Shown here one piece after another: positions 49,140 through 57,693 of a stretch of 64,000 nt of DNA. The translations under genes and the position numbers were made by a program. Below the pieces are notes generated by a model. That model saw nothing but the letters and a program-made list of their open reading frames with translations. It was not told the DNA's origin and made no database searches. The first letter of the stretch is position 1. Every line of letters begins with the position of its first letter. Origin of the DNA: Pelagomonas calceolata (taxonomy: Eukaryota > Sar > Pelagophyceae > Pelagomonadales > Pelagomonadaceae); contig CAKKNE010000002.1 of the NCBI GenBank assembly GCA_918797485.1, positions 1,888,501 to 1,952,500 on the forward strand. The letters run 5' to 3'.

Positions 49140-50336
49140 TCAAGCATTCTCCGTCGGCTCCGAAGTGGGCTCGGCGGTCACGAAAGCCCAGAAGCGCGCG
49201 CCAAATCCGCTGCGCTCGGGCTCGTGCGGAATCGCGTCCGCCACGCTAGGTCGTCTCTCGAGCTCGCCCAAAAGCACGGGCCGCCTGCAAAACGGACACG
49301 GGGCTCGATTCGTCGGCGGGTTCGTCCGACACACTTCCGTGATGCACCTCCGGCAGAAGCTGTGGTTGCACTTCGTCCACGCGCGTTCGATGTACGGTCC
49401 GAGGCAGATAGAGCACTGGACGTCCGACTGCTGCCGTTGGGGGCGCGGCGGCCCGAGCGGTAGTGGTCGGGCTTGCGCGTCGACAGGAGATTTCCGAGTT
49501 CTTCTCTGCATCAAGCCGATATTACATAATAACAGTAACGCCTGGAAGAAGAGCCCGCCGATGAGCCAATCGCACCACTCCCCGCGCCACGCGTCCTGCC
49601 AGCGTCCCCAGTATTCTTCGCACTTGGTCTGGCTCGTGAAGAGCGGCCGGCAGTCACCCGTTTCTTTTGCCTCCTCCCACCGGCTTATCTGTTCTTCACC
49701 TCCTTTCGCACCGAACGAGCCATTTGTTTCCTCCTTGGAGGGTTCTTGTGGGAGTCCGCACCCGTTCAGGCGTCTTCTCCTTCCCCAACCCCAGTATTTG
49801 CCAGAATCTTCCGCTGCCGGGAAGTACCTGGCGCCCCTCTCGGACCACCAATAGCCGTCGGCGGACAGGTCCACGCAGGATATCTCGTCGGAGCAGTCGT
49901 CGCACTCGATGCGCCCGTCGGAGCGCAGACCCCCCTCTTGGCAGGAGCCCGCCCAGGGCTCGCACGTCGGATCCGGAGTCAGCGACGTCACGCGGTGCGT
50001 TTTCATGGCGAGCAGGACGATGGCCACGACCAGGAGGAGCAGTCCTAGTACATATATCAAGAGAGCGGCGCGCATGAGACAACGGTCTTCTTTTTGCGCG
50101 CTTGTGAACGCTAAAGCGAACGCGACCATGAGGAGGAAGAGCACGCAGCCCGAGGCAACGTCGGCGAGAACAAACCCGATGATGGAGAAGCTGAAGAGGT
50201 AGAAGCACAAGTGCACGCAGTCGAACTGCTCGACGCCTTGAACGACGGCACAAATGCGTCGCTCGGGCAGCCCCTCCTCGCTCGGCAGCTCCTCCTCGCT
50301 CGGCCGCCCCTCCTCGCGCGGCAGCTCCTCGCTCAT
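49140..50336 (-). CDS. RING-finger membrane protein
   Basis: 398 residues. An N-terminal Glu/Pro-rich repeat (EEGRPSEEELPSEEGLPE, from a tandem 18-21 bp DNA repeat at 50270-50325) precedes three membrane helices (CVHLCFYLFSFSIIGFVLA; GCVLFLLMVAFALAFTSA; LLIYVLGLLLLVVAIVLLA). An extracellular or lumenal loop holds a Cys set (SCQEGGLRSDGRIECDDCSD) that recalls an LDL-receptor class A module, followed by WGRRRRLNGCG. A last helix (WLIGGLFFQALLLLCNIGLM) leads to the cytosolic C3HC4 RING: CSICLGPYIERAWTKCNHSF...CPFC. This is an E3 ligase candidate that could act on membrane proteins. The Zn ligands are all present. Confidence 0.8.
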   Translation of the reverse strand: MSEELPREEGRPSEEELPSEEGLPERRICAVVQGVEQFDCVHLCFYLFSFSIIGFVLADVASGCVLFLLMVAFALAFTSAQKEDRCLMRAALLIYVLGLLLLVVAIVLLAMKTHRVTSLTPDPTCEPWAGSCQEGGLRSDGRIECDDCSDEISCVDLSADGYWWSERGARYFPAAEDSGKYWGWGRRRRLNGCGLPQEPSKEETNGSFGAKGGEEQISRWEEAKETGDCRPLFTSQTKCEEYWGRWQDAWRGEWCDWLIGGLFFQALLLLCNIGLMQRRTRKSPVDAQARPLPLGPPRPQRQQSDVQCSICLGPYIERAWTKCNHSFCRRCITEVCRTNPPTNRAPCPFCRRPVLLGELERRPSVADAIPHEPERSGFGARFWAFVTAEPTSEPTENA

Positions 50337-50430
50337 CGTTGTCTAATGCGTAGCGGCAGCGCGGTGGTCTTGATTGGCCAAACGCGGTCGACGTAGAGCC
50401 CTTCCCGAGTCAAGCTGCCAAATTCATTGT

Positions 50431-50451
50431 GCTAGTGTAGTACATACTAGC
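50431..50451 (+). repeat. intergenic palindrome copy k
   Basis: GCTAGTGTAGTACATACTAGC: nearly a perfect palindrome but with a different right half (ATACTAGC). Upstream of the RING gene (95 bp before its start on the minus strand). Confidence 0.65.
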
Positions 50452-50565
50452 AAGGCGGCGAGCGCAAAGAGCTGCTGTTTTTGACATGTGTCCTCGCGTC
50501 TCGGGCATCGCCTCCCTTTTGAATCAGCTCAGGTCGCCCCCTACGTGGACCCGCGCGACGTTGTA

Positions 50566-50742
50566 ATGTGGGCGCACTCTTGCGGCTACCACCGCCACAC
50601 CTTGCGGTCTTACGGGGGCCTCGTGAGAGGAGATCGGCGTCAAGGTGGGACGACGAAGGGTCTTAATTGGTTTGCCGACTCGGACTCGGACGACGAGTTG
50701 GAGGAGGACACGTTCGGACGACTCGACTCGGACGACGAGTAG
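50566..50742 (+). CDS. small acidic hypothetical protein
   Basis: 58 residues from MWAHSCGYHRHTLRSYGG. The same frame is open upstream to 50488 (YVDPRDVVMW), so the real start may lie there or in an upstream exon after a TCAG acceptor near 50530. It ends in a very acidic run (SDSDDELEEDTFGRLDSDDE). No family recognised. Composition fits a nuclear or ribosomal-associated small protein, but that is a guess. Confidence 0.35.
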   Translation: MWAHSCGYHRHTLRSYGGLVRGDRRQGGTTKGLNWFADSDSDDELEEDTFGRLDSDDE

Positions 50743-50946
50743 GCTGGTTGAAGGAGGTTAAGTTTAGTAACATATCCACAATATTCTTTACATTTCTCGG
50801 CTGGCGTCTTCTCGGCTGGCGTCGGCGCCGCGGGTCGTAGAGTACCGACGCTTCGACTTCGACCGACTCCGTTCTGATGTCTCGGATCTTCACGGATCTT
50901 CGCGGGCTAAAAATTTCAATTGCAACAACTAGTACATTCAAAGGCT

Positions 50947-51570
50947 TTAGTCCGCGACGTAGTCGGGCGCGCGCTCCATAAAGAATAAATAGGCATCCTT
51001 CGCTTCGCCCGCGTTCTTATCGACGAGCCCTGCCTCGCGGACGATTGATCTACCGCCGTCCACGCCGGCGCGCACGACGCGGCACGACGCGTCGGTGTAA
51101 CTCAGACACCACGTGCGCTCGACGCCCGGCGGGAATTGCTTTTCAAAAATTTGATTGCCAAACAACACGAGTCTGATGCTGCGAAATGTCACGCGCAGCT
51201 CCTCGTTCGAGCCCGCGAACGTCGCTTCCAGGGTGACGCGGGCGTTGCCGCCGAACAAGCGCAATTCGTTCGCGTAGCGCCGCTTCGCGACGTCGACGAT
51301 CTGCAAGCCGTCGCCGCGCAGCGGGCCCAGCGCGCCGTTGCTCGGAGACGGCGCGTTACTATATACGACACGCCACGCCCCGTCCAGCGCCTCGAGCGGC
51401 GGCTTCGTTGTGCTCTGTTCAAGTTCGAGGCACTTCGCGTCGACGGCGGCGGCCACGTCTGCAGGCACGCCCAGCGCCGGTGCGCCGTACGGCGCGAGCA
51501 ATCCGTTTACGTCGGACTGCAGTGCCTCTGCGGCTGGCGTCGCGACGGGTGCCGCAAGTCGAACTGACAT
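50947..51570 (-). CDS. PAP/fibrillin-like protein
   Basis: 207 residues from the only in-frame ATG (MSVRLAAPVATPAAEALQSD). The domain shows PLEALDGAWRVVYSNAPSPS at the start, ARVTLEATFAGSNEELRVTF, FEKQFPPGVERTWCLSYTDA, and ends with DAYLFFMERAPDYVAD. This follows the plastid lipid-associated protein pattern (LxGxWRLLYT ... LRVxR). The N-terminus lacks a clear signal peptide from this start, so an upstream exon with a targeting sequence is possible. A second paralogue is at 21333. It probably works on plastid lipids. Confidence 0.75.
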   Translation of the reverse strand: MSVRLAAPVATPAAEALQSDVNGLLAPYGAPALGVPADVAAAVDAKCLELEQSTTKPPLEALDGAWRVVYSNAPSPSNGALGPLRGDGLQIVDVAKRRYANELRLFGGNARVTLEATFAGSNEELRVTFRSIRLVLFGNQIFEKQFPPGVERTWCLSYTDASCRVVRAGVDGGRSIVREAGLVDKNAGEAKDAYLFFMERAPDYVAD

Positions 51571-51772
51571 CAATCTTGGGTACCGCTGCGATGCCAGCAA
51601 GCTAGTTGCGACGGGTAGCGCTACGAGAGGGTACAATCTAGGGTGCAGCCGCTTGGCTCCCGGCTGCGCCAGCGTGCTCGATCTCTTCTCAGCTGGTGCA
51701 CGACGGCGAGAGAGCACGCAGTCCGCACTCTGAGCACAAATGCTGCCAAACTAGTCGCAGCCAAAATGATCA

Positions 51773-51796
51773 GCTAGCGTAATATAAAACACTAGC
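51773..51796 (-). repeat. intergenic palindrome copy l
   Basis: GCTAGCGTAATA, TAA, AACACTAGC: degenerate centre. It lies between two divergent genes, 118 bp before the 51914 start. The rest of 51571-51913 shows nothing else. Confidence 0.65.
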
Positions 51797-51913
51797 AAGC
51801 TGCCCGGCCAACGGGTGAGGGCGGCGCTGCGAGCTCCGAGGCAGCTGGGGCAGCCTTCACACGTGACGGAAGCACCAAGCAAGCCACGGAGCCCGTAGAC
51901 GCCGCGCCGAACG

Positions 51914-53557
51914 ATGCCCGTGGTCCGCCTGCCGGCCACGCCGGACGGCGGGCAGCCCCCGCGCCTGCGGCCCGAGGACATCGCCGAGATCCCTCCCTTT
52001 AGACCGAGCTTCAAGCCCGAGGACCTCGCCGAGATCCCGCCTTTCCGCGGTGCTTTAGATGAGATCCCGCCGTGGCAGCCGCCCGTGACGACGAGTCCGG
52101 TTTCGAGCAACCCGGAGGGCCCCGACTTCATCGATGATGATGCGAGCTACGACGACGCGCCCGTCACAAATGATGCGGGCACGGAGTACTGTGTGCTCTG
52201 CGCGCGCGCCGTCGAATATTCCGCGGACGGCAAGCATGCGGAGGCGGCAACACAGATGGACGCGGCGCTGGCGACGGGCCTGGCGTCCGAGGACCCGGTC
52301 ATGCTCACGACGGCGCGCGTCGACGGAGACCGGGCCTACTTCGGCGCCGGTCTCCTGAGTGAGGGGGTCGAAGTGGTGGAGGGCGACAGTTTACTGCATC
52401 TATTGCTGCGGAACGAGGCGGCCGTGGACACGGTCAACGCTTGTTTAAAAGGTGGCGCCGACGTGCGCGCCGTCAACGCGCGGGGCGAGCACTGCGTCGG
52501 TTTGGCCCGCAAGGCGCGCGCTAAAGCCGGCCAGCGCCGCGGCAGCTCCGAGACGGCCACGGCAGAGGCCGCCGCACGTAGGGAAGTTGCGGCGCAGGTC
52601 GCGCAGCTCGTCGACAAGAAGGCCGCGCAGGGCGGCGCGCCGCCGCGGATCTCGATGGGCACGCCCCAAAAAAGTGGGCCGTCGACGCCCAAGTCGCCCG
52701 GCCGGCGGCTCGCGACGACACCGAACAGGAAGGGCGCGCCGTCGCCCGTCTCGGCCGCCCGCGAGGTCGACTGCTGGCGGCGCGTCGCCGCGCGCGCGAC
52801 CGAGGCCGCGGACGCCGTCGAGGCCAAGGTGCGGGGCTTCGTCGTCGAGGGCGACCCGGACCAAATGGGCGAGCGGGCCGTGACGGCGACGCGGACGACG
52901 CTGGCCGAGGCCCTCGCGTGTCGAGGAGAGACGTCGTCCGACGCGGAGTTGTACGCGCGGGATTTGCAAAGGTTGCGCGACGACTGCCGCATCTCGCAAA
53001 CCGCCGAGGGCGAGGCGCGGTCTTTGTACGTCGAGCTCGAGGCGGCCCACGAGGAGTTGCTGGTGCGAGCCCAGGAGACGGAGGCCGAGTGCCGGCGGTG
53101 GCGTGCTGTGTGGAAATCAACCACGGCGACAACGTCGCGTCGATGGCGTGGGGCGTCCGAAATTTGATTTCCACACAGGTGGCGCGAAGGCGACGAGCGG
53201 AAACGGCACCGCCGCGAGCGCGAGCGCCTCGAGAACGAGCGCGACGCGCTGCGGGACGAGAACGACGCGCTGCGGGCCGAGATGGCGAAATGGCGCGCGT
53301 GGGTGAAAGAGCGCGGCGACACGCTCGAGGCCTACGGGCGGCGCGCGGTCCAGGCCGAGCTCGACCAAGCACGCGCTCGCCTGAACAAAGTACTAAAAAT
53401 GACGGAGGCGCTCCAGGCGAAGAACGTCCAGAAAGCGCAGGAGCTTGGCTTGGCGAAGCGGCGGCCCCAGAGCGCGCGGCCTCGGCCCCAGAGCGCGGGG
53501 CCGGCGCGCAAGGCCGTCGCGATGAGCGCGTCGCTTGCGCAACTACCGGCCGTATGA
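51914..53557 (+). CDS. coiled-coil protein with degenerate ankyrin-like segment
   Basis: Two exons (51914-53097, 53179-53557) give 520 residues. The N-terminus has a short repeat (PEDIAEIPPFRPSFKPEDLA EIPPF). Residues 155-195 (DSLLHLLLRNEAAVDTVNAC, LKGGADVRAVNARGEHCVGL) resemble one or two ankyrin repeats. The rest is a long charged helix (RREVAAQVAQLVDKK, ERERLENERDALRDENDALR, RAVQAELDQARARLNKVLKM), ending in a repeated RRPQSARPRPQSAGPARK. There is no signal peptide or membrane helix. It looks like a structural or scaffold protein. The family is not known to me. Confidence 0.75.
53098..53178 (+). mobile_element. introner element (type copy, 81 bp)
   Basis: Perfect 14-bp inverted ends TGTGTGGAAATCAA / TTGATTTCCACACA, core CGTCGCGTCGATGGCGTGG, duplication GTGGCGTG / GTGGCGCG. 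The donor is the first GT of the left duplication and the acceptor CACACAG. Splicing restores ECRRWREGDERKR. It is the smallest and least decayed copy, so probably recent. Confidence 0.93.
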
Positions 53558-53579
53558 CTTAAGTGTTACTCTCGAGCGT

Positions 53580-53882
53580 CTACGTCGCCCGCATGACGAT
53601 CCAGTAGATGAGGTAGGCGAGCGACGCCGCGCAGACCGCGAACCAGCCGACGCAACAGAGCACTCCCAACGGGTCGTTCTTAATGTCGTAGCCGATCTCC
53701 TTGCACGTCGGGCAATCGTTGCGCGGCCGCAGGCACGGCATCGTGCGCTTGCAGATCCGCGCGACGCAACAGCCCGGATCCTCAACATCTTCATTATCAA
53801 CGAGCCGCGTCGTCTCCGTGACGGACGTCGGCGTTTCCGTGGGCGGCATCGGGTTGTGCGTCGTCCGCGGTTCGGCCATCAT
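53580..53882 (-). CDS. small Cys-containing single-pass membrane protein
   Basis: 100 residues from MMAEPRTTHNPMPPTET. Cys set DPGCCVARICKRTMPCLRPR and NDCPTCKEIG is followed by a hydrophobic helix (LGVLCCVGWFAVCAASLAYL, IYWIVM). Zn binding by the Cys pairs is plausible. No homologue named. Coding bias is strong, and the 53557 gene converges with 22 bp between stops. Confidence 0.65.
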   Translation of the reverse strand: MMAEPRTTHNPMPPTETPTSVTETTRLVDNEDVEDPGCCVARICKRTMPCLRPRNDCPTCKEIGYDIKNDPLGVLCCVGWFAVCAASLAYLIYWIVMRAT

Positions 53883-54466
53883 CGTGGTTTTCTGGCGCGG
53901 GCCCCGCCGCGGAGTTTCAGGACGAGTTTTCGCCCAGCTCTTGTGTCCCTTCTGTCACGCGCACGAGAGCCGCGCCGCGGGCAATTTAGCTTTTGCCTCT
54001 GTTCCAAGGTTGGAACCTATTTTTCGCGGCTTGCGCGAGCAATTCGCGGTCGTGGGTCGAAAGGAATACGATCAGAGAGCGCGTAAGTCCGCGAACTGCG
54101 CTATTGGATGGCCAGCAGTGCAGCGCAGGCCGCAAAAATTGCACCTGGAAACCTGTTTTAAGTTGGGCGGCTGAGATTCATAGAATTCTTCCGAGAGACG
54201 TATGCTTTCGTTACGACTCCTGCCGACGCCGAAGGGCGAGGTCGGCAGAGCTTTGATTGACAGCTTGCAAGTGAGAGCATTGGCTTTTTTTGGCCGCATA
54301 GGTGGCCCACGAACAAAGGAGCGCTGCGCAGCAGCCTTACTGCCAGATAGGGTGTCGGTGCGCACTCAATTTTCAGCATTGCACACTGAACAGACGACTT
54401 GGGCACACTGGGCACATCTCAGCAGGACAGCCCCACGCCATCAACGCGATACACGTTCGAACAACG
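53883..54466. other. intergenic region, nothing recognised
   Basis: 584 bp upstream of the chalcone isomerase-like gene. No coding bias, no palindromic copy. GC is lower than in the genes. Confidence 0.4.
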
Positions 54467-54940
54467 ATGCGCCTGCTCTTGCTGCTCGTCGCGACGAGCG
54501 TGCATGCAGTAAAGGAGCGGAGCACCGGCTTCGACTTCCCCAAAAAAAACAAGCTCGGCGCGCTGCGAGGCTTAGGCGTGCGCACGAAGGGCCCCATCAA
54601 GGTCTACGCGGTCGGCCGCTACGACAAAGGATTCTTACTAAAAATGAAGATGGGCGTCGGCGCGGAAAAAATGTCTAATGCGCTCGTCGATGCGGTCAAG
54701 CCGCGCTGCTCCGATAATGCGGCCGTCGACCAGTTCAAGGAGTTGATGGTGAGCGGGTTGCCCGACGGCTGCAAGAAGGGCATGGAGCTCGGCTTCGACA
54801 CGTCGGGCGGGAAGCTCGGGCTCACCGTGAACGGGCGGGGCCGGGGGAGCGTGTCCTCCAGAAAGCTGTGCGGCGCCTTCGAGGGCGTCTACACGGACTC
54901 GAAGGCCGTCTGCAAGCTCAACGCCGTCGAGGACGAGTAA
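54467..54940 (+). CDS. chalcone isomerase-like (fatty-acid-binding) protein
   Basis: 157 residues from MRLLLLLVATSVHAVKE, a signal peptide that could target plastid or secretion. The domain has GALRGLGVRTKGPIKVYAVG then RYDKGFLLKMKMGVGAEKMS, VDQFKELMVSGLPDGCKKGM, and LCGAFEGVYTDSKAVCKLNA. This matches the chalcone-isomerase fold family, whose non-plant members (FAP) bind fatty acids in plastids and do not make flavonoids. In pelagophytes a fatty-acid-binding role is more likely. The catalytic residues of plant CHI were not confirmed. Confidence 0.85.
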   Translation: MRLLLLLVATSVHAVKERSTGFDFPKKNKLGALRGLGVRTKGPIKVYAVGRYDKGFLLKMKMGVGAEKMSNALVDAVKPRCSDNAAVDQFKELMVSGLPDGCKKGMELGFDTSGGKLGLTVNGRGRGSVSSRKLCGAFEGVYTDSKAVCKLNAVEDE

Positions 54941-54949
54941 ATTTCGATT

Positions 54950-54971
54950 CTAGTGTCTTTAGACCGCTAGC
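54950..54971 (+). repeat. intergenic palindrome copy m
   Basis: CTAGTGTCTTTAGACCGCTAGC: a one-base change in the TTAC block. Only 9 bp after the chalcone isomerase-like stop and 93 bp before the next gene's ATG. Confidence 0.8.
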
Positions 54972-55063
54972 TAATATCCTTGAAAGCAAAACACGCAACG
55001 GCGTTAATCTCGCGTTCTGAACACGTAAAGTCAACCTAGAGAGTGTGTACAACAGCCCATACA

Positions 55064-56179
55064 ATGGCTGCACAACACGCAGACCCAAAATCCGCGCTGC
55101 CGCAGCGTCCGCCGACGCGGTACCAGCGCCGAAGCGCAGCCGAGCGTTCGTTCGCCCTGAACGCCGTGCCGGAGCCGCCCGAAGAGCCGCCGCTTCAGAC
55201 TTTGCCGCGCGACCTCCTCCGCGCCCACGTCTTCGAAGCACTGTCGCTCTGGGATTTAGGAAGACTCGGCTGCGCGGCGTCGTGGCTGGCCGAGACCGTG
55301 TTCGACGACCAGAAGGCCTGGGAGCGGCGCAACGGCCTGCTCGTCGGGGGCCTGCAGTGCATGCACGGCGGCGTCCTCGGGGCGACGCGCGCGGGCCGCG
55401 TCGCGGAGCGGTGCTGGACCGGGATCATGTCGGCGGCCATGGAGGCGCCGCGGTCCACCACAACAACACCCTACTGCGCGGCGTCCTGGGTCGCCGTCAA
55501 CGTCGAGGCGCGGCGGCGCGCCGAGGCGGCGGCGGTGGCCGCGCGGCACGGCGCGCCGTGCGCGCTCCCTCCCCAAGGCGCGCGCGCGCGCGCCGCGTCC
55601 ATCGACGCCGAGGCCTCTCTGGATGGATTCCTCGAGGACGCCTACGCGTTGGCCGCTTTAGCGACGCCGTCGGAGCTGACGCAGCTTATTGCCGAGGCCG
55701 GCGGCACGGCGCGGGCCGTGAGCCTCGTCGCGACGTTCCTGCGCGTCGTCGACGGCCACCAGCTGGGCCTGGGCACGGGCGTCGACGCGCTCGCGCCCGT
55801 CGCCCGGGACGCGAAGCTGCGGGAGGCGCTCCGCGCGGCGGCCGCGGCGGACAACGGCTACGACTACCGCTGCGTGGTCTGGGACCTCGGGGGCCTGCAG
55901 CTCTACCGCCTGCGCGACGCCGTCCGGTGGTCGGAGAGCAGCCCGCGGTGCGTCGCGAGCGGCGCCCTCTTCTTCCTCGAGCGGGACGCGTTCGTTCCGG
56001 CGCGCCACGTGATGCAGGCCGCGAACACGGGCTTCCTCGAGCAAATCCATTACCAGAACCAGCTCAAGGTCGCGGCCGCGGCGGCGGGGCGGTTCGTCGG
56101 CTTCCTCGAGGACAACTTCGGGCGGACGCTGCCGGCCGGCGTGCGGAAGCCGGTGTTCCAGGTGCGGGTAACGACATAG
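55064..56179 (+). CDS. F-box-like protein
   Basis: 371 residues from MAAQHADPKSALPQRPPTRY. Residues 45-85 (LQTLPRDLLRAHVFEALSLW, DLGRLGCAASWLAETVFDD) follow the F-box pattern (LPxDLLxxVFxxLxxxDLxRLxxxxxxW), which docks on Skp1 in SCF ubiquitin ligases. The rest is a helical region of unknown fold (AVNVEARRRAEAAAVAARHG, LRAAAAADNGYDYRCVVWDL) with no known substrate repeat. It ends FGRTLPAGVRKPVFQVRV. No intron. Substrate unknown. The stop is 13 bp from the convergent gene. Confidence 0.6.
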   Translation: MAAQHADPKSALPQRPPTRYQRRSAAERSFALNAVPEPPEEPPLQTLPRDLLRAHVFEALSLWDLGRLGCAASWLAETVFDDQKAWERRNGLLVGGLQCMHGGVLGATRAGRVAERCWTGIMSAAMEAPRSTTTTPYCAASWVAVNVEARRRAEAAAVAARHGAPCALPPQGARARAASIDAEASLDGFLEDAYALAALATPSELTQLIAEAGGTARAVSLVATFLRVVDGHQLGLGTGVDALAPVARDAKLREALRAAAAADNGYDYRCVVWDLGGLQLYRLRDAVRWSESSPRCVASGALFFLERDAFVPARHVMQAANTGFLEQIHYQNQLKVAAAAAGRFVGFLEDNFGRTLPAGVRKPVFQVRVTT

Positions 56180-56191
56180 TTTTCCACATAC

Positions 56192-57331
56192 TTACGCACT
56201 CCCCGACGGCGTCTCGCGGGTGGTGAGCGCGTCTCTCAACTTTCGAAGGGAGTCCTCAACCCCCGTTGTGAACGGGTGCGCGCCACCAAGTACGCGTCGC
56301 GCGATACGTTCAACGTCCTCGAACGTCGTCACGGCCTCGCGTAGTTCGGGGAGCGTGGCGGCGGCGTTGCAGCAGAGCGACTGCGCGTAATTACACCTCA
56401 AATGAAGCGTGATCTGATTACTCTCTCCGAGAACGCGCCGCGCCGCGGGTATCGATTTGCGCAATAGCTTCTTGGCTTGTTGGAAGCGCTTGAGTCCAAT
56501 AAGGGATGACACGTAGTTGCTGGCCGCTTGGAGGGTTCTACCATGTTCTTTGCCATGGAGTTTCAAGGTTCTAGAGTATACCTCTTGCCGCAGGGACAGG
56601 GCCTCTTCGGATCGGTCGAGCGATTGATACGTTTTTGCAAGATTGGATTTAACAGTGAGCATGTGATTCGCGTTCTCTGATGTGCCAACGCGCCGCCCCG
56701 TAGCCAACTCGGCCTCTTGCACGACCAATGCGTCCTCGTAGTGACCTCCGGCGGATAAGCCCTTCCCTAGTAAGCATAAAGCCAATTGCCGAGTTGGGTC
56801 CATCTCAGGCCGACCCACAAACGTCTTCCAGCAGGCCCACCCGAGGGCACACCGCACAACGCTGTGGTAACTTTGCTCGCACAAGCTACACTGGGTCCAC
56901 CGATCCCACCTCGGCTGCATCGCCTCGTAGTCCAAATTGTTCTCCTCACCCTCGGCGACCAAAATCTTCGCCTGCTCCACCAGACACGACACGTGCACAA
57001 CGCCTGCCGTCCCGCGGCACGAGCACCCGCGCACGAGGCCCTCCTTCGTTTTCCAATGGAGCGCCTGCGTGCAGATGAAGCACGTCTGGCCCTTCGTGTC
57101 GTCGGCGTACTTCTCGGCCGCGACCGCGACGGCCTCCTTGTATTTTTTTTCGGCGTGGTATTCTTCGGCGCCGCCGCCCTTTTTTATCATCTTGCAGAGC
57201 TTGTCATGGCCGCCTGCCTCCCAGTGTTGTTTCTGGCAGGCCGGCCCGCAGTAGCGTGTACTGCAGCGGCCGCACCTCTTTCCGCCGGTGCCAAGCTCGG
57301 TAGCGCAGACGGCGCACTGCGTGAGGATCAT
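56192..57331 (-). CDS. MYND - RINGv - TPR protein, paralogue 1
   Basis: 379 residues. Residues 6-46 are a MYND zinc finger (CAVCATELGTGGKRCGRCST, CGPACQKQHW). Residues 83-170 form a RINGv (C4HC3, MARCH-type) module: CFICTQALHWKTKEGLVRGC, SCRGTAGVVHVSCLVEQAK and CSLCEQSYHSVVRCALGWAC. The C-terminal half is TPR-like repeats (ALSLRQEVYSRTLKLHGKEH; LHLRCNYAQSLC). RINGv proteins are usually membrane ligases, but here there is no membrane helix, so this is a soluble protein with two zinc modules. A second full copy at 61482 and a relict at 15013 show an expanding family. Start at the ATG 57331 (MILTQCAVC). The palindrome at 57505 lies 174 bp upstream. Confidence 0.85.
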   Translation of the reverse strand: MILTQCAVCATELGTGGKRCGRCSTRYCGPACQKQHWEAGGHDKLCKMIKKGGGAEEYHAEKKYKEAVAVAAEKYADDTKGQTCFICTQALHWKTKEGLVRGCSCRGTAGVVHVSCLVEQAKILVAEGEENNLDYEAMQPRWDRWTQCSLCEQSYHSVVRCALGWACWKTFVGRPEMDPTRQLALCLLGKGLSAGGHYEDALVVQEAELATGRRVGTSENANHMLTVKSNLAKTYQSLDRSEEALSLRQEVYSRTLKLHGKEHGRTLQAASNYVSSLIGLKRFQQAKKLLRKSIPAARRVLGESNQITLHLRCNYAQSLCCNAAATLPELREAVTTFEDVERIARRVLGGAHPFTTGVEDSLRKLRDALTTRETPSGSA

Positions 57332-57504
57332 CTCGAGCCCAATGCGTCGTTGGAAAGGGCAGCGCGTACAGAGATTATTGAGAGGCCACACAGGGAGATG
57401 ACCCTGGCGTCCCCGTCGAGCTCCGGACGTCCCTGGCTTTCGGAAGACGTCTGCCGCGGGGGCACTGAGTACAAGGGACCATCTGGAAGGCTGCGTTTTT
57501 CGGC

Positions 57505-57529
57505 GCTAGTGTCTCTCCATGTACGCTAG
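57505..57529 (+). repeat. intergenic palindrome copy n
   Basis: GCTAGTGTCTCTCCATGTACGCTAG: the centre is longer than usual. Between the divergent MYND paralogue and eIF3a, 165 bp before the eIF3a ATG. No other feature seen in 57332-57693. Confidence 0.75.
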
Positions 57530-57693
57530 GTGACTTCATTTTTATGGCGAGCGAGGCTATTTTGCCCGTGTAAAGAGCTGCTGCGGGCCAACCAGTGGTC
57601 GCCAGCTCACGCGCGCAGCCATAAATTTAGAGTCGCGCGCCGAGACGCGGCGCCGGCGACCAGCGACGCGCAGCGAGCTCCCTCGCTAGCATC

